A DNA stretch of 64,000 nucleotides from Goodfellowiella coeruleoviolacea (GTDB lineage: Bacteria; Actinomycetota; Actinomycetes; Mycobacteriales; Pseudonocardiaceae): the NCBI RefSeq assembly GCF_024171785.1, contig NZ_JAMTCK010000003.1, forward strand, positions 186,001-250,000. Direction: 5' to 3'. Under the pieces are notes generated by a model. It saw only the letters and a list, made by a program, of their open reading frames with translations, ran no database searches and was not told the origin of the DNA. Shown one piece after another: positions 53,198 through 61,483 of the stretch. Position 1 is the stretch's first letter. Each line of letters opens with the position of its first letter. Made by a program: the position numbers and the translations under genes.

Positions 53198-53838
53198 TGA
53201 TCGGACCTGGTGCTGTTGTGACGACGAAACCGCCGGCCGGCCGGCCGGGGCGGACCGCGGTGACCAAGCAGAAGCTGTTCGACGCCGCGCTCAAACTGGT
53301 CGGCGAGCGCGGCGCGGCCAGCGTCACCGTGGACGAGATCGCGGCCGAGGCCGGGGTGGCCAAGGGCACCGTCTACTACAACTTCCGCAGCAAGGACGCG
53401 CTGGTCGACGCGCTGCTGCGGCACGGGGTGGACCTGCTGGCCGCGCGGCTGGCCGAGGCCGGGCGGGAGCCGGACGCGCCCTCGGCGGTGCACCGGCTGG
53501 TGGACAACACCCTGGGCTTCTTCGCCGAGTACCCGGCGTTCGCCCAGCTGCTGGTCGGCGAGCTGTGGCGGACGCCGGGCCAGTGGCACGACACGCTGAG
53601 CATGCTGCGCAACGACATCGTGTCGATCATGCGCGAGCAGTTGCAGCGGGCCGCCGACGCCGGTCTGCTGCCCGAGGGCGTGCAGGTCCGCACCGCGTCG
53701 GCGGCGCTGTTCGGCACCCTGCTGGTGGTGGCGCTGGACTGGCAGACCTTCGAGCCGGAGCGCAGCCGCGAGGAGGTGCGCGACTCGGTGCTGCCGCTGA
53801 TCCGCCGGGTCGCCGCCGCCCCGGGTGAGGTCAACTAG
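53197..53838 (+). CDS. TetR regulator of the Pip operon
   Basis: A 213-residue TetR-family repressor starting one base inside the Pip stop (TGATG). The HTH is KLFDAALKLVGERGAASVTVDEIAAEAGVAKGTVYYNFRSKDALV, and the rest is the ligand-binding core. It probably represses its own operon through the ACTGAC palindrome at 50518. Its TAG stop interlocks with the TAG of the convergent monooxygenase in CTAG (53835-53838). Confidence 0.9.
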   Translation: MIGPGAVVTTKPPAGRPGRTAVTKQKLFDAALKLVGERGAASVTVDEIAAEAGVAKGTVYYNFRSKDALVDALLRHGVDLLAARLAEAGREPDAPSAVHRLVDNTLGFFAEYPAFAQLLVGELWRTPGQWHDTLSMLRNDIVSIMREQLQRAADAGLLPEGVQVRTASAALFGTLLVVALDWQTFEPERSREEVRDSVLPLIRRVAAAPGEVN

Positions 53839-55205
53839 CCCACGTACCCGTCCGGCCGGATGCGGAACTCGTCGCCGTCGGACGCGCCGTAGGCGGCGAA
53901 GGCGTGCCCGTCGGCGTCCACCACGTGTGCTCCCGGCACCCGCTGGCCCGGCCGGAGCACGGCGTAGGAATGCGGCTCGGCCGGGGCGGCGGCGCCGAAC
54001 ACCAGGCGCGTGGCGTGCGGCCCGCGGAACAGGTCGAACAGCCGCACCCGGGTGCCGTCCCCGCTCACCACGGGCGCGTCCGGGGCGCGGTCGCCCGACA
54101 CCAGGAAGCCCTCGGTGGTGCGGTAGCTGATGTCCAGCTGCTGGGTGTTCTCGTCGCGCCGGTCCGCGTCCGGGTCGCGGTCGACGTACTTGCGCAGCAG
54201 TTCGGTGCTCAGGCCCAGCACCCGCGCGGCCACCCCGCGCCGCTCGGTCTCGTAGCTGTCCAGCAGCTCGGGTGAGCCGTCGGCGAGCTTCCAGCCCAGG
54301 TTGTAGGCGTCCTGCACGCCCGTGTTCAGGCCCTGGCCCCCGGTGGGCGGGTGGACGTGCGCGGCGTCGCCGGCGAGGAACACCCGGCCGACCCGGAAGC
54401 GCTCGGCCAGCCGCACGTTCGGCCGCCACACCGTGGACCACGCCAGCCTGGTCAACCGGACGTCGGCGCCCGTGGCGGCCATCCGGGCGCGCAGCGCGTC
54501 CAGTGTCAGGCTGGTGTCGCCGTCGTCGGCCGCCGCGACGAACTGGAACAGGTCGGTGCCGGGCAGCGGGCTCAGCCGCACCCCGGACATGGGGTCGGGG
54601 TCGGCCGCGAACCAGTACCCGTGCGCCGGGTCGAGGTCGGCCGCGACATCACCGAGCACCATCCGGATCGACTCGTCGGTGCTGCCCTCGAAGGCGATCC
54701 CCAGTTGCTTGCGCACGAAGCTCGCCCCGCCGTCGGCGCCGACCAGGTAGTCCGCCCGCACCACCTCGCCGGTCGCCAGCATGGCGGTGACGCCGTCCGC
54801 GTCCTGCTCGAACCCGACCAGGCCGGTGCCCAGTTCGACGGTGACGCCGAACTCGGCCAGGCGGGCGCGCAGGATCGCCTCGGTCTGCGACTGGCCCAGC
54901 ATGCACCCGTTGGGGTACGGCACGTCCGGGGTGGGCTCGCGCAGCACGAAGCTCTGCCGCTCCATCACGAACTTCCCGGCCAGGTAGACGTGCGTGGACG
55001 TGGGGGGCGCGCCCTCGGCCAGCACGGCGTCGACCACGCCCAGGTCGTCGAACACCTCCAGGGTGCGCGGCTGCAGCCCGTCGCCCCGCGAGCCGGCGAA
55101 GTACTCGGTGGCCTTGTCGACCACCCGCACCTCGATCCCCCGGCGGGCCAGGTCGATGCCCAGGGTCAGGCCGGTCGGACCGGCGCCCGCGATCAGCACG
55201 TTCAT
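53835..55205 (-). CDS. FAD-dependent monooxygenase (RifMo/PheA-like)
   Basis: A 456-residue class A flavoprotein hydroxylase. The Rossmann FAD motif is VLIAGAGPTGLTLGIDLARRG at 3-23, GADGGASFVRKQLG is the DG motif, and GRVFLAGDAAHVHPPTGGQGLN is the second FAD motif. Substrates in this group are aromatic antibiotics such as rifampicin or phenolics. The ATG at 55205 has GGAGA eight bases upstream. Divergent from a TetR gene across a palindromic region, so it is probably substrate-inducible. The thioredoxin-like C-terminal domain of the largest members is short here. Confidence 0.87.
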   Translation of the reverse strand: MNVLIAGAGPTGLTLGIDLARRGIEVRVVDKATEYFAGSRGDGLQPRTLEVFDDLGVVDAVLAEGAPPTSTHVYLAGKFVMERQSFVLREPTPDVPYPNGCMLGQSQTEAILRARLAEFGVTVELGTGLVGFEQDADGVTAMLATGEVVRADYLVGADGGASFVRKQLGIAFEGSTDESIRMVLGDVAADLDPAHGYWFAADPDPMSGVRLSPLPGTDLFQFVAAADDGDTSLTLDALRARMAATGADVRLTRLAWSTVWRPNVRLAERFRVGRVFLAGDAAHVHPPTGGQGLNTGVQDAYNLGWKLADGSPELLDSYETERRGVAARVLGLSTELLRKYVDRDPDADRRDENTQQLDISYRTTEGFLVSGDRAPDAPVVSGDGTRVRLFDLFRGPHATRLVFGAAAPAEPHSYAVLRPGQRVPGAHVVDADGHAFAAYGASDGDEFRIRPDGYVG

Positions 55206-55208
55206 CGG

Positions 55209-55252
55209 TGAATCTCCGATCAGTGAACTCAAATTCAGTGAACTGAGATTCA
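55209..55252. promoter_or_regulatory. Nested operators between monooxygenase and TetR
   Basis: TGAATCTC (55209-55216) and GAGATTCA (55245-55252) form an 8-base inverted repeat. Inside, TCAGTGAACTGA (55235-55246) is a perfect short palindrome and CAGTGAACT occurs twice in direct orientation. It sits in the 85-base divergent promoter, as expected for local TetR control. Confidence 0.65.
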
Positions 55253-55290
55253 TCTTGGTGCTTGCTACCGTTCGCCGTCAAGGAGGTGCC

Positions 55291-55869
55291 GTGAACCGCA
55301 AGGAGAGGGCGGCCGAGACCGAGGCCGCGCTGAAGGCCGCGGCGAAGCGGTTGTTCGCGACCCGCGGCTACCTGAACACCAAGATCACCGACATCACCCG
55401 GGAGGCGGGCCGCGCGGCCGGGTCGTTCTACAACCACTTCGCCAGCAAGGAGGAGCTGCTCGAAGCGCTGCTGGCCGACCTGGGGGCCTCCGGCGACGAG
55501 GAGGTGCGGACCGGTGGCGAGCACAACCCGGACTTCTCCGACCCGGCCGCCGTGCGCTTCCACGTCCAGGTGTACTGGAAGGTCTACCGGGAGCACCAGG
55601 CCACCATCCGCGCACTGCGCCAGGCCGCCCTGGTCAACGAGGACTTCGCGCGCAAGCGGGACGAGGGCGTGCGGCACGAGATGGCGGAACTGGCCGACCA
55701 CCTCGACTACGTGGCCGAGTTGCCGGCCACCCGCGAGCTGACCATGACCATGATGTGGGCGCTGATCGACGGCTTCGCCCAGGCCCGCCACGACGACCTC
55801 GCCGACGAGGAGGCCATCGAGGCGCTGACCCGGTTCGTCTACAGAGGACTCAACGGCCGGGACTACTGA
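55291..55869 (+). CDS. TetR regulator, divergent from monooxygenase
   Basis: A 192-residue TetR-family protein from the GTG at 55291 with AAGGAGG upstream. The HTH reads LKAAAKRLFATRGYLNTKITDITREAGRAAGSFYNHFASKEELLEA. It most likely represses the FAD monooxygenase and itself. Its end overlaps the convergent hydrolase end by 7 bases. Confidence 0.9.
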   Translation: MNRKERAAETEAALKAAAKRLFATRGYLNTKITDITREAGRAAGSFYNHFASKEELLEALLADLGASGDEEVRTGGEHNPDFSDPAAVRFHVQVYWKVYREHQATIRALRQAALVNEDFARKRDEGVRHEMAELADHLDYVAELPATRELTMTMMWALIDGFAQARHDDLADEEAIEALTRFVYRGLNGRDY

Positions 55870-56984
55870 CCGGCCGCGCGCTGGTCGGCCGGTGCACCGG
55901 CAGGGGACGCGTCGGCCGGGGACGCGCCCAGGACCAGCCCGGCGCGCAGCGCGCCGGCCGCCTCCACGACGGCGTCGCGGAACGGGCCACCCAGGCCGAA
56001 CAGGTTGGCGAAGCCGTGGATCAGGTCGGGGTGCCGGCGCAGCACCACGGGCACGCCCTGCTCGGCCAGGCGGGCGGCGAACGCCTCGTCCTCGTCGCGC
56101 AGCGGGTCGAACCCGGCCGTGGCCAGGTAGGTCGGGGGCAGCCCGGACAGGTCGTCGGCGAGCAGCACGGACAGCGCCGGGTCGGCGCGCGCGGCCGGGT
56201 CGGGCTGGTAGTGGTCCATGAACCAGTCCATGTCCCGGCTGGTCAGCAGGAACCCCTCGGCGAACAGCTCCCGCGAGCGGCGCCGCCTGGTCGCGTCCAC
56301 GGCCGGGTAGAACAGCAGCAGGAACACCGGGCGCGGGCCCGGCTCGGCCCGGCTGCGCAGCGCGGTGACCACGGCCAGGTTGCCGCCGGCGCTGTCGCCG
56401 GCCAGCGCGATCCGCCGCGGGTCGACGCCGAGTGCGCCGGCCTGGCGCACGGCGAACGCGTGGGTGGCCAGCGCGTCGGTCACGGCCGCGGGGAACGGGT
56501 GCTCGGGGGCCCGCCGGTAGTGCGGGGCCAGCACGGCCACGCCGGCCTGCCGCGCCAGGAACCGGCACAGGTGGTCGTGGCTGTCCAGGTCGCCGACCAC
56601 CCAGCCGCCCCCGTGGTAGAAGACCACCAGGGGCGCGGGCCGGGCCAGCCCCGCCGGCCAGTACAGCCGGGCCGGGAGGCTGGCCGACGCGCCGGCCACG
56701 GCCAGCGCGCGCACGTGCACGCCGGGCGGGGGCGGGCCGCCGACCACCCGGTTGTCCCGCAGCATGGCGGCCCTGGCCAGCGCCGGCGTGGCCGCGGCGA
56801 GCCCGCGCGCGCCACCCAGGTGCCGGGCGCGCAGCACCAGTTGGGCCGGCACGGCCAGGGTCTGCCCGTCCCGGCGGACCGGTGGACCGGCCAGCAGCCG
56901 CCGCACCGGGGCGGGCAGGCCGAGCAGGCCGCGCAGCACCGCGCGCTGCACGCCAACGGGGATCGTGTCGAGCGGACCGGACAT
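55863..56984 (-). CDS. Alpha/beta hydrolase, HSL-type lipase/esterase
   Basis: A 373-residue hydrolase of the hormone-sensitive lipase family. HGGGW (YHGGGWVVGDLDSHDHLC) forms the oxyanion hole, GDSAGGNLAV holds the nucleophile, DPLRDED the acid and HGFANLF the His. The ATG at 56984 has GGGAGGTG just upstream. The C-terminal tail is Ala/Pro-rich and low complexity. Typical substrates are short to medium acyl esters. Confidence 0.88.
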   Translation of the reverse strand: MSGPLDTIPVGVQRAVLRGLLGLPAPVRRLLAGPPVRRDGQTLAVPAQLVLRARHLGGARGLAAATPALARAAMLRDNRVVGGPPPPGVHVRALAVAGASASLPARLYWPAGLARPAPLVVFYHGGGWVVGDLDSHDHLCRFLARQAGVAVLAPHYRRAPEHPFPAAVTDALATHAFAVRQAGALGVDPRRIALAGDSAGGNLAVVTALRSRAEPGPRPVFLLLFYPAVDATRRRRSRELFAEGFLLTSRDMDWFMDHYQPDPAARADPALSVLLADDLSGLPPTYLATAGFDPLRDEDEAFAARLAEQGVPVVLRRHPDLIHGFANLFGLGGPFRDAVVEAAGALRAGLVLGASPADASPAGAPADQRAAGQ

Positions 56985-57257
56985 GGCACCTCCCGCGGTC
57001 GGTGCCCCTGAGGCTACCGGCGAGTAGGCACGTGTCACTGGTGCTGATGGCCGCACCGCGCCGGGCCGGCCGCCCTCTGTGAGCGGCATCGCGGCGCGTG
57101 GACTGGACCTCCACCTACCTTCAGGTCGTAGCGTTGCCGTGGCGTTCGGCCCGCTGATCCGCCGTGCTGGGGGTGTTGTCGGCCCCGGTTCTGCGGCATG
57201 GTCGAGATGTGGTGGGCCGTGCCGCGGCCCCGGACGAGAGGTGGAGGGATCGAGGAC

Positions 57258-57836
57258 ATGGCGGTCAGGGTGGTGGGCGTCGGTGGCTCGATCCGCGCCA
57301 ACTCGCAGTCCGAACTCGCCCTGCGCGCCGCGCTGGCCGGCGCCGCGGCGGCGGGGGCAAGCACCCAGATCATCAGCGGCGCCGACCTGATGCTGCCGTT
57401 CTACGACCCGGCCGTGCCGGAGCGGCCCGAGGCGGCCCGCCGGCTGGTCGAGGCGCTGCGCCAGGCCGACGGCGTGGTGCTGGTCTCACCCGGCTACCAC
57501 GGCACGGTGTCCGGACTGGTGAAGAACGCCCTGGACTACGTGGAGGACCTGCGCGACGAGTCTCGGCCCTACCTGGACGGCCGCGCGGTCGGCTGCGTGG
57601 CCACCGCCCAGGGGTGGCAGGCGTCGGTCACCACGCTCACCGCGCTGCGCTCGATCGTGCACGCGCTGCGCGGCTGGCCCACCCCGCTGGGCGTGTCGGT
57701 GAACTCGCGCACGGTCACCTTCGACGACCTGGGCGGGTGCTCCGACCAGCGGGTCGCCGACCAGTTGCGGCTGGTCGGCCAGCAGGTGGTGGAGTTCGCC
57801 TCGGCGCGGCAGGCTGATTCCGCACCGTTGTGTTAA
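57258..57836 (+). CDS. NADPH-dependent FMN reductase
   Basis: A 192-residue flavodoxin-like reductase: VVGVGGSIRANSQSELALRAAL binds the FMN phosphate, and VLVSPGYHGTVSGLVKNALDYVEDL is the family hallmark near residue 80. Such enzymes reduce FMN, quinones or azo compounds. An SD-like GAGG precedes the ATG; the frame is open from 57198. It heads a short run of redox-related genes on the plus strand. Confidence 0.9.
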   Translation: MAVRVVGVGGSIRANSQSELALRAALAGAAAAGASTQIISGADLMLPFYDPAVPERPEAARRLVEALRQADGVVLVSPGYHGTVSGLVKNALDYVEDLRDESRPYLDGRAVGCVATAQGWQASVTTLTALRSIVHALRGWPTPLGVSVNSRTVTFDDLGGCSDQRVADQLRLVGQQVVEFASARQADSAPLC

Positions 57837-57844
57837 AAAAACGC

Positions 57845-57850
57845 TACGCT
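57845..57850 (+). promoter_or_regulatory. Candidate -10 element for a leaderless transcript
   Basis: TACGCT ends seven bases before the GTG at 57858. There is no SD, so a leaderless mRNA is likely. A run of seven A residues lies just upstream at 57835-57841. Confidence 0.5.
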
Positions 57851-57857
57851 GCCCGCT

Positions 57858-58388
57858 GTGTTCGACGCACTCGACCCGACCAAGCGGGACGCGCAGCAGC
57901 GGCTGGAGCAGGCCGTTGGCGAGGGCCGGCTGACCCTGGAGGAGTTCACCGACCGGGTGGGCCAGGTGTGGCAGGCCACCGAGCCGGCGAGCATCCGGCG
58001 CGCCCTGGCCGACCTGCCGGCGCCCGTGCCGCCGGCGCAGGTCACCACCGGTCGGTTCACCATCGACAAGGTCTTCGACGACATCTCCCGGGGCGGCCGG
58101 TTCGCGCTGGCCTCGGGTGCCCGGCTGACCTCGTTCTTCGGTGACGTCCGACTGGACATGCGCCAGGTCGTGCTCAGCGAACCCGTGGTGGACCTGGCGG
58201 TGTCCAGCGTGTTCGGGGACGTGCGGGTGACCGTGCCGCCCGGCATCGCCGTTGAGGTCGACGCCAGCACCTGGTTCGGCGACAAGGACATCCAGGTCCT
58301 GGGCACCGCCCCGCTGCCGGGCAGCCCCCGCGTCCGGCTGACCGCCCAGACCGTGTTCGGTGACGTGCGGGTCACCACCAGGAGCTGA
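57858..58388 (+). CDS. DUF1707/LiaF-like protein
   Basis: A 176-residue protein. Residues 1-55 are a DUF1707 domain (RDAQQRLEQAVGEGRLTLEEFTDRVGQVW), and the rest is a beta-rich LiaF/TerY-like domain with three related strands: SFFGDVRLDMRQ, VSSVFGDVRVTVPPG and QTVFGDVRVTTR. Proteins of this shape are cytosolic or membrane-associated and may take part in envelope stress sensing. No membrane segment is seen. GTG start. Confidence 0.82.
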   Translation: MFDALDPTKRDAQQRLEQAVGEGRLTLEEFTDRVGQVWQATEPASIRRALADLPAPVPPAQVTTGRFTIDKVFDDISRGGRFALASGARLTSFFGDVRLDMRQVVLSEPVVDLAVSSVFGDVRVTVPPGIAVEVDASTWFGDKDIQVLGTAPLPGSPRVRLTAQTVFGDVRVTTRS

Positions 58389-58585
58389 TCGCGCCCGACC
58401 CGGACCGGCGGAATCACGCCGGCCCGCCCACCGTTGCACCGGATGATCAGCCGGCGCCCGGAGCCGGGCGTGACGCGGAGCACCGCCAGGTGTGGCCCAC
58501 CCGCGCTCTGGGTACCACGACAACGACAGGTCCACGGCCGACCGCCAGCGTGCGGGCCCGGTCGTGGCGAGCGTGGAGGAGAACC

Positions 58586-59011
58586 ATGCAGGTGCTGTAC
58601 ACGGCCGAGGCGGTCGCGGCCGGTGACGGGCGCAACGGCGAGGTGCGGTCCTCGGACGGCGTCATCGACGAGGTCCTGCGGGTGCCCACCGAGATGGGCG
58701 GGCCCGGCGGCGACGCGACCAACCCGGAGCAGCTGTTCGCGGCCGGGTACGCGGCCTGCTTCCACGGCGCGCTGCGCCTGGTGGCCGGCCAGGCCAAGGT
58801 GCGCCTCGGCGCGGACACCACGGTCACCGCGCGGGTCGGGATCGGCCCCAAGGACGGCGGCGGGTTCCAGCTCACCGTCGCGTTGACCGCCAGCCTGCCC
58901 GGCCTGGACCAGGCCCAGGCCGACGACCTGGTCGCCAAGGCCCACCAGGTCTGCCCCTACTCCAACGCGACGCGGGGCAACATCGACGTGGCCGTCAACG
59001 CCACGGTCTGA
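58586..59011 (+). CDS. ohr: Organic hydroperoxide resistance protein Ohr
   Basis: A 141-residue Ohr/OsmC thiol peroxidase that reduces organic hydroperoxides. The two catalytic cysteines are in YAACFHGAL and HQVCPYSNATRGN, and NPEQLFAAGYA is the family motif. GGAGGAG precedes the ATG. No OhrR regulator is nearby. The neighbours Dps and FMN reductase make a small oxidative-stress cluster. Confidence 0.95.
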   Translation: MQVLYTAEAVAAGDGRNGEVRSSDGVIDEVLRVPTEMGGPGGDATNPEQLFAAGYAACFHGALRLVAGQAKVRLGADTTVTARVGIGPKDGGGFQLTVALTASLPGLDQAQADDLVAKAHQVCPYSNATRGNIDVAVNATV

Positions 59012-59082
59012 GTCCTTCGCCAGCCCGTCAGCCCGTCAGCCCGTCGCCACAACGTGTCACGGTTTCGAGGGAGGCTTCGACG

Positions 59083-59559
59083 ATGACCAATTCCCCGATC
59101 ACCAGCCCACTGGGTCAGGCCGAGAAGGAGGCGACGGGCGCGGTGCTGCAGAGCACGCTCGTGGACCTCATCGACCTCTCGCTGATCGCCAAGCAGGCGC
59201 ACTGGAACGTGGTCGGCAAGAACTTCCGCAGCGTGCACCTGCAGCTCGACGAGCTGGTCGCCACCGCCCGCACCTACACCGACCAGGTGGCCGAGCGGAG
59301 CGCGGCCCTGGGCGTGCCGCCCAACGGCAAGGCCCGCACGGTCGCGGAGAACTCGGGCCTGCCGGACTTCCCGGCGGACTGGCAGCAGGAGACCGACGTC
59401 ATCGCCGCCATCGTCGACATCCTGGCCACGCTGATCCAGCGGATGCGGCCGCGCATCGACGAGACCGACAAGACCGACCTGGTCACCCAGGACCTGCTGA
59501 TCGAGATCACCAAGCAGCTGGAGGAGGCGCACTGGATGTGGCAGGCCCAGCGCGCCTGA
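59083..59559 (+). CDS. dps: Dps-family DNA-binding ferritin-like protein
   Basis: A 158-residue Dps mini-ferritin that stores iron and protects DNA by forming a dodecamer. The ferroxidase site is visible in AKQAHWNVVGKNFRSVHLQLDELV. The helices match the family (VLQSTLVDLIDLSLIAKQ; LLIEITKQLEEAHWMWQAQ). A short polar N-terminus lacks the extra Lys-rich tail. GAGGGAGG lies upstream. A strong hairpin follows at 59587. Confidence 0.93.
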   Translation: MTNSPITSPLGQAEKEATGAVLQSTLVDLIDLSLIAKQAHWNVVGKNFRSVHLQLDELVATARTYTDQVAERSAALGVPPNGKARTVAENSGLPDFPADWQQETDVIAAIVDILATLIQRMRPRIDETDKTDLVTQDLLIEITKQLEEAHWMWQAQRA

Positions 59560-59586
59560 CCACACTGGCGAGCGGTCGTGAACACC

Positions 59587-59617
59587 GGGGCCCGGCGGCA
59601 GCACACCGCCGGGCCCC
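59587..59617. terminator. Terminator after dps
   Basis: GGGGCCCGGCGG (59587-59598) pairs perfectly with CCGCCGGGCCCC (59606-59617). It lies between convergent genes and can serve dps and the S9 peptidase gene. Confidence 0.85.
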
Positions 59618-59641
59618 GCGCTGTTCTCGTCTTCGCGGACC

Positions 59642-61483
59642 TCAGGCCAGACCCAGCGCCCGGCGGGTGAACGCCACCTCGGCCGCGGTCTGCCGGATCG
59701 TCTCGGCCACCACCAGCGAGCCGTGCCCGGCGTCGTAGCGGTACACCTCGTAGGCGGCCCGGCGCGCGGCCAGCCGGTCCAGGTAGTTCTCGATCTGCTT
59801 GATCGGGCAGCGCGGGTCGTTCTCGCCGGCCAGCACCAGCACGGGCGCGCGCACCTGGTCCACGTAGGTGATGGGCGAGCACTCCCGGTACCGGTCGGGC
59901 ACCTCCTCGGGCGAGCCGCCGAACAGCGCCCGGTCGAACGCGCGCAGCGGCTCCATCTCGTCGGCGTAGGCGGACACGTAGTCGGCCACGGGCACCCCGG
60001 CCACCACCGCGGCCCACCGCTCCGGCTGGGTGCCGGCGGCCAGCAGCGCCAGGTAGCCGCCCCAGGACGCGCCGTTGACCACGCACGCCCCGGGCGCGGC
60101 CAGCCCGGAGGACACCGCCCAGTCGTGCACCGCGGCCACGTCGGCCAGCTCGGTCAGCCCCGGCCGGCCCTCGATGGCGTCCCGCCACGCCGAGCCGTAG
60201 CCGGTGGAGCCCCGGTAGTTGACCTGCACCACGGCGAACCCGGCGTCCAGCCACACCGCGCGGTAGGCGGAGAACCGGTCCTCGTCCGCGGCGTGCGGCC
60301 CGCCGTGCAGGCTGAACACCGTGGGCACCGGCCCGTCGCCGACGTTGGCCGGCCTGGCGACCAGCGCGTGCACCCGGCCGCCCTCGCCGGGCACGAACAC
60401 GTCCACCACCGGCAGCGACGCGGGCGCGCGCTGGCCGTGCGGCTCCAACAGCACCCCGCCGCTGCCGTCGGGGTAGCGGGCCCGCACCACCGTCGGCTCG
60501 GCCGCCGACGACCAGGTGTACTCCACGGTGCCGTCCGGCCGCGCGCCCGCCGCGCCGATCGTCCCGGGTGGAGTGTCCACAGTGGTCAGTTCACCGGTGG
60601 CGATGTCGTAGCGGTGCATGGTGTTGCGGGCCTCGTGGGTGTGCACCACGAGCAGCGCGGTGCCGTCCTGGAACCAGTCGGCCACCAGTTCGCCGGGCAG
60701 GTCGATGGCCAGCTCGGTCTCGGTGTCCGCCTCGACGTCCCAGATCAGCAGCTCCTCCCGGCCGCGCCGCTCGTGCAGCACCAGCAGCCGGGAGTCCCCG
60801 GCCACCGGGCTGAACGCGATCGCGTCCAGGCCCTTGCCCGGGCCGTCCCACTTCTCCGCCACGGTGCCGCCGTCGGCCACCGACAGCACGCGCAGCGCCG
60901 GGTGCCGGTTGTCGCCGTGCTCGGAGTGGGAGATGGCCAGGAACCGCTCGTCGCGGGACAGCGCGGCCACGCCGCCGTCGTGCTCGTTGGCGTAGACCAC
61001 GGTGGCCGGCCCGCCGTCCCGGGACAACCAGATCGTGGTGCCGTCGTCGGTGGCCGCGCCCACGGCCGTCACCGACCGGCCGATCTCCAGCCCGGCCGGG
61101 TAGCCGGCGTGCGTGCCCGGCGCCGCCGCCGTGGCCGGCTCCCGCTTGGGGTGGCCGGCGAACGGCTCCCGCACCCACTCGCCGAACTCGTCGCCGTCGT
61201 TGTCGGCGAACCACCAGATCCACTCGCCGTCCGGGCTGACCGTGCCGTGCGAGGTGCCGTTGGGCCGGTCGGTGACCTGGCGGTGCGTGTCGGTGGCCCG
61301 GTCCCAGGCGTAGACCTCCCACACGCCGCTGGAGTTGGACAGGTACAGACAACGGTCCGGAGCGTCCTGCGCCCAGGTGGGCAGGGTGACCCGGGGCGCG
61401 GTGAACCGGGCGCGCCAGCGCTCCTCGGCCTGGGGGTCGTCGAACAGCGAATCGGGTACCGCGGCTTCGGGATGCGTTGTCAC
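59642..61483 (-). CDS. S9-family prolyl oligopeptidase-like peptidase
   Basis: A 613-residue S9 peptidase with an N-terminal beta-propeller (SPDGEWIWWFADNDGDEFGEW and similar blades) and a C-terminal hydrolase domain from about 365. The nucleophile is in NGASWGGYLALL, the acid in AGENDPRCP and the His in DAGHGSLV; SLHGGPHAADEDRFS is the oxyanion region. No signal peptide. The GTG start overlaps the methyltransferase stop (GTGA), but CACTAT seven bases upstream suggests it may also have its own leaderless promoter. It probably cleaves short peptides or acyl-peptides. Confidence 0.92.
   Translation of the reverse strand: MTTHPEAAVPDSLFDDPQAEERWRARFTAPRVTLPTWAQDAPDRCLYLSNSSGVWEVYAWDRATDTHRQVTDRPNGTSHGTVSPDGEWIWWFADNDGDEFGEWVREPFAGHPKREPATAAAPGTHAGYPAGLEIGRSVTAVGAATDDGTTIWLSRDGGPATVVYANEHDGGVAALSRDERFLAISHSEHGDNRHPALRVLSVADGGTVAEKWDGPGKGLDAIAFSPVAGDSRLLVLHERRGREELLIWDVEADTETELAIDLPGELVADWFQDGTALLVVHTHEARNTMHRYDIATGELTTVDTPPGTIGAAGARPDGTVEYTWSSAAEPTVVRARYPDGSGGVLLEPHGQRAPASLPVVDVFVPGEGGRVHALVARPANVGDGPVPTVFSLHGGPHAADEDRFSAYRAVWLDAGFAVVQVNYRGSTGYGSAWRDAIEGRPGLTELADVAAVHDWAVSSGLAAPGACVVNGASWGGYLALLAAGTQPERWAAVVAGVPVADYVSAYADEMEPLRAFDRALFGGSPEEVPDRYRECSPITYVDQVRAPVLVLAGENDPRCPIKQIENYLDRLAARRAAYEVYRYDAGHGSLVVAETIRQTAAEVAFTRRALGLA

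Noticed and set aside
59020-59046. Repeated agcccgtc after ohr as a regulatory array
   Set aside because: Three short copies in a 70-base spacer with no symmetry; probably slippage.
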